Shown: positions 14,096 to 14,343 of the stretch, one piece after another
Layout of the letters: the number at the start of each line of letters is the position of its first letter
Position numbering within the stretch: position 1 is the first letter of the stretch
Assembly: GCA_013696425.1 (NCBI GenBank)
Contig: JACCYP010000098.1
Location: forward strand, 1 to 14,343
Direction of reading: 5' to 3'
DNA from: Thermoleophilaceae bacterium
Lineage (GTDB): Bacteria > Actinomycetota > Thermoleophilia > Solirubrobacterales > Thermoleophilaceae
Length of the DNA: 14,343 nt
Made by a program: the position numbers and the translations under genes
Notes under the pieces: generated by a model
What the model was told of the DNA's origin: nothing
Seen by the model: only the letters and a program-made list of their open reading frames with translations
Databases searched by the model: none

Positions 14096-14101
14096 AAGTT
14101 A
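14096..14101 (-). promoter_or_regulatory. Candidate -10 box (TAACTT) for the exoribonuclease gene
   Basis: TAACTT precedes the ATG at 14086 by 9 nt, with GCCTCGCCC between and no ribosome-binding sequence. It resembles the TAGCTT-GCCTCCC context before rmlB. The -35 region is not recognisable. Confidence 0.4.
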
Positions 14102-14158
14102 GATCGAGCGGCGGACGGCGACCGCGCATACCGGCGCCGGATCGCCACCCGCGTCCTA

Positions 14159-14179
14159 GCCGGTGGCACCACCACCGGC
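14159..14179. repeat. Perfect 8-bp-stem hairpin in a divergent intergenic region
   Basis: GCCGGTGG (14159-14166) and CCACCGGC (14172-14179) pair perfectly around a CACCA loop. It lies in the 149-bp gap between the divergent exoribonuclease and oxidoreductase genes, about 44 bp upstream of the oxidoreductase -10 box. It could be an operator dyad. A terminator is not expected between divergent genes. Confidence 0.5.
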
Positions 14180-14222
14180 GTCGGCCGCGAGCGGCACCCG
14201 GGTTGATCTGCGCCGCCGCGGA

Positions 14223-14228
14223 TAGGGT
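14223..14228 (+). promoter_or_regulatory. Candidate -10 box (TAGGGT) for the oxidoreductase gene
   Basis: TAGGGT followed by 7 nt and GTG at 14236 again places the transcript start at the start codon. A TTGATC at 14203-14208 could be a -35, but the 14-bp spacer is short. Confidence 0.4.
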
Positions 14229-14235
14229 GCGACCC

Positions 14236-14343
14236 GTGGCCGGATCGGTACTCGTCGCGGGTGGCACCGGCGCGCTCGGCGCGGGCGTGCTGCGCGTGTT
14301 CGTGGACGCAGGCCGCCCCGTCACGGCCACCTACGTCGAGGAC
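14236..14343 (+). CDS. Rossmann-fold (SDR-type) oxidoreductase, N-terminal fragment
   Basis: Only the first 36 codons are present; the gene continues past the right edge. From GTG 14236 the protein reads VAGSVLVAGGTGALGAGVLR, a beta-strand followed by the GGTGALG dinucleotide-binding loop (GxxxGxG type) and helix, then VFVDAGRPVTATYVED, the second strand. This is the N-terminus of a short-chain dehydrogenase/reductase. The spacing and placement at the extreme N-terminus favour a classical SDR, but an NAD-dependent epimerase or NmrA-type protein cannot be excluded. The GTG is chosen because the preceding TAGGGT box lies 7 nt upstream and the Rossmann strand begins immediately. Confidence 0.75.
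   Translation, partial: MAGSVLVAGGTGALGAGVLRVFVDAGRPVTATYVED

Overview
The window is GC-rich and gene-dense, and nearly all of it is coding. I read it as chromosomal DNA of a high-GC actinobacterium, most likely of the Thermoleophilia/Solirubrobacterales type. Indicators are a natural PafB-PafC fusion, a family 5 uracil-DNA glycosylase, an FMN/F420-type split-barrel protein, a Lys/Arg-rich patch in a secreted protein, and many genes whose -10 box sits only 6-9 nt before the start codon, as expected for leaderless mRNAs. The taxon is inference. I see no rRNA, tRNA, CRISPR array, transposase or phage gene.

Positions 7517 down to 2 hold eight tightly packed minus-strand genes, in transcription order: PNPOx-like FMN/F420 protein; long-form glucose-1-phosphate thymidylyltransferase (RmlA); secreted neutral/alkaline ceramidase-like enzyme; dTDP-glucose 4,6-dehydratase (RmlB); voltage-gated Ca/Na channel broken by an apparent one-base frameshift; YadG/YadH-like ABC-2 exporter (ATPase and permease); and the 5' part of a family 5 uracil-DNA glycosylase. 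Most junctions are 1-4 nt overlaps or gaps under 15 nt. RmlA and RmlB together give dTDP-4-keto-6-deoxyglucose. The ceramidase lies between them, suggesting an envelope glycan/lipid theme, but rmlC and rmlD are not in view.

Positions 7578-10352 hold a divergent pair: a cysteine-free MerR-family regulator (minus) and a roughly 13-TM membrane protein of unknown function (plus). Only 36 bp separate the two ATGs. That gap carries a 20-bp dyad which probably serves as one operator for two leaderless promoters.

Positions 10353-10578 are a convergent intergenic region. It contains a 163-bp imperfect inverted repeat beginning inside the stop codon of the membrane-protein gene, followed by a separate 17-bp-stem hairpin.

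Positions 10579-14343 hold the fused DNA-damage regulator PafBC (minus), a hotdog-fold thioesterase (plus), a YhaM-type OB-HD 3'-5' exoribonuclease (minus, overlapping the thioesterase 3' end by 39 bp), and the first 36 codons of a Rossmann-fold oxidoreductase (plus).

The observations I rate most worth checking are the channel with a TLEGW filter and a frameshift, the Lys/Arg insert in the ceramidase, the long intergenic inverted repeat, the shared MerR operator with its uncharacterised membrane target, and the recurring start-proximal -10 boxes.
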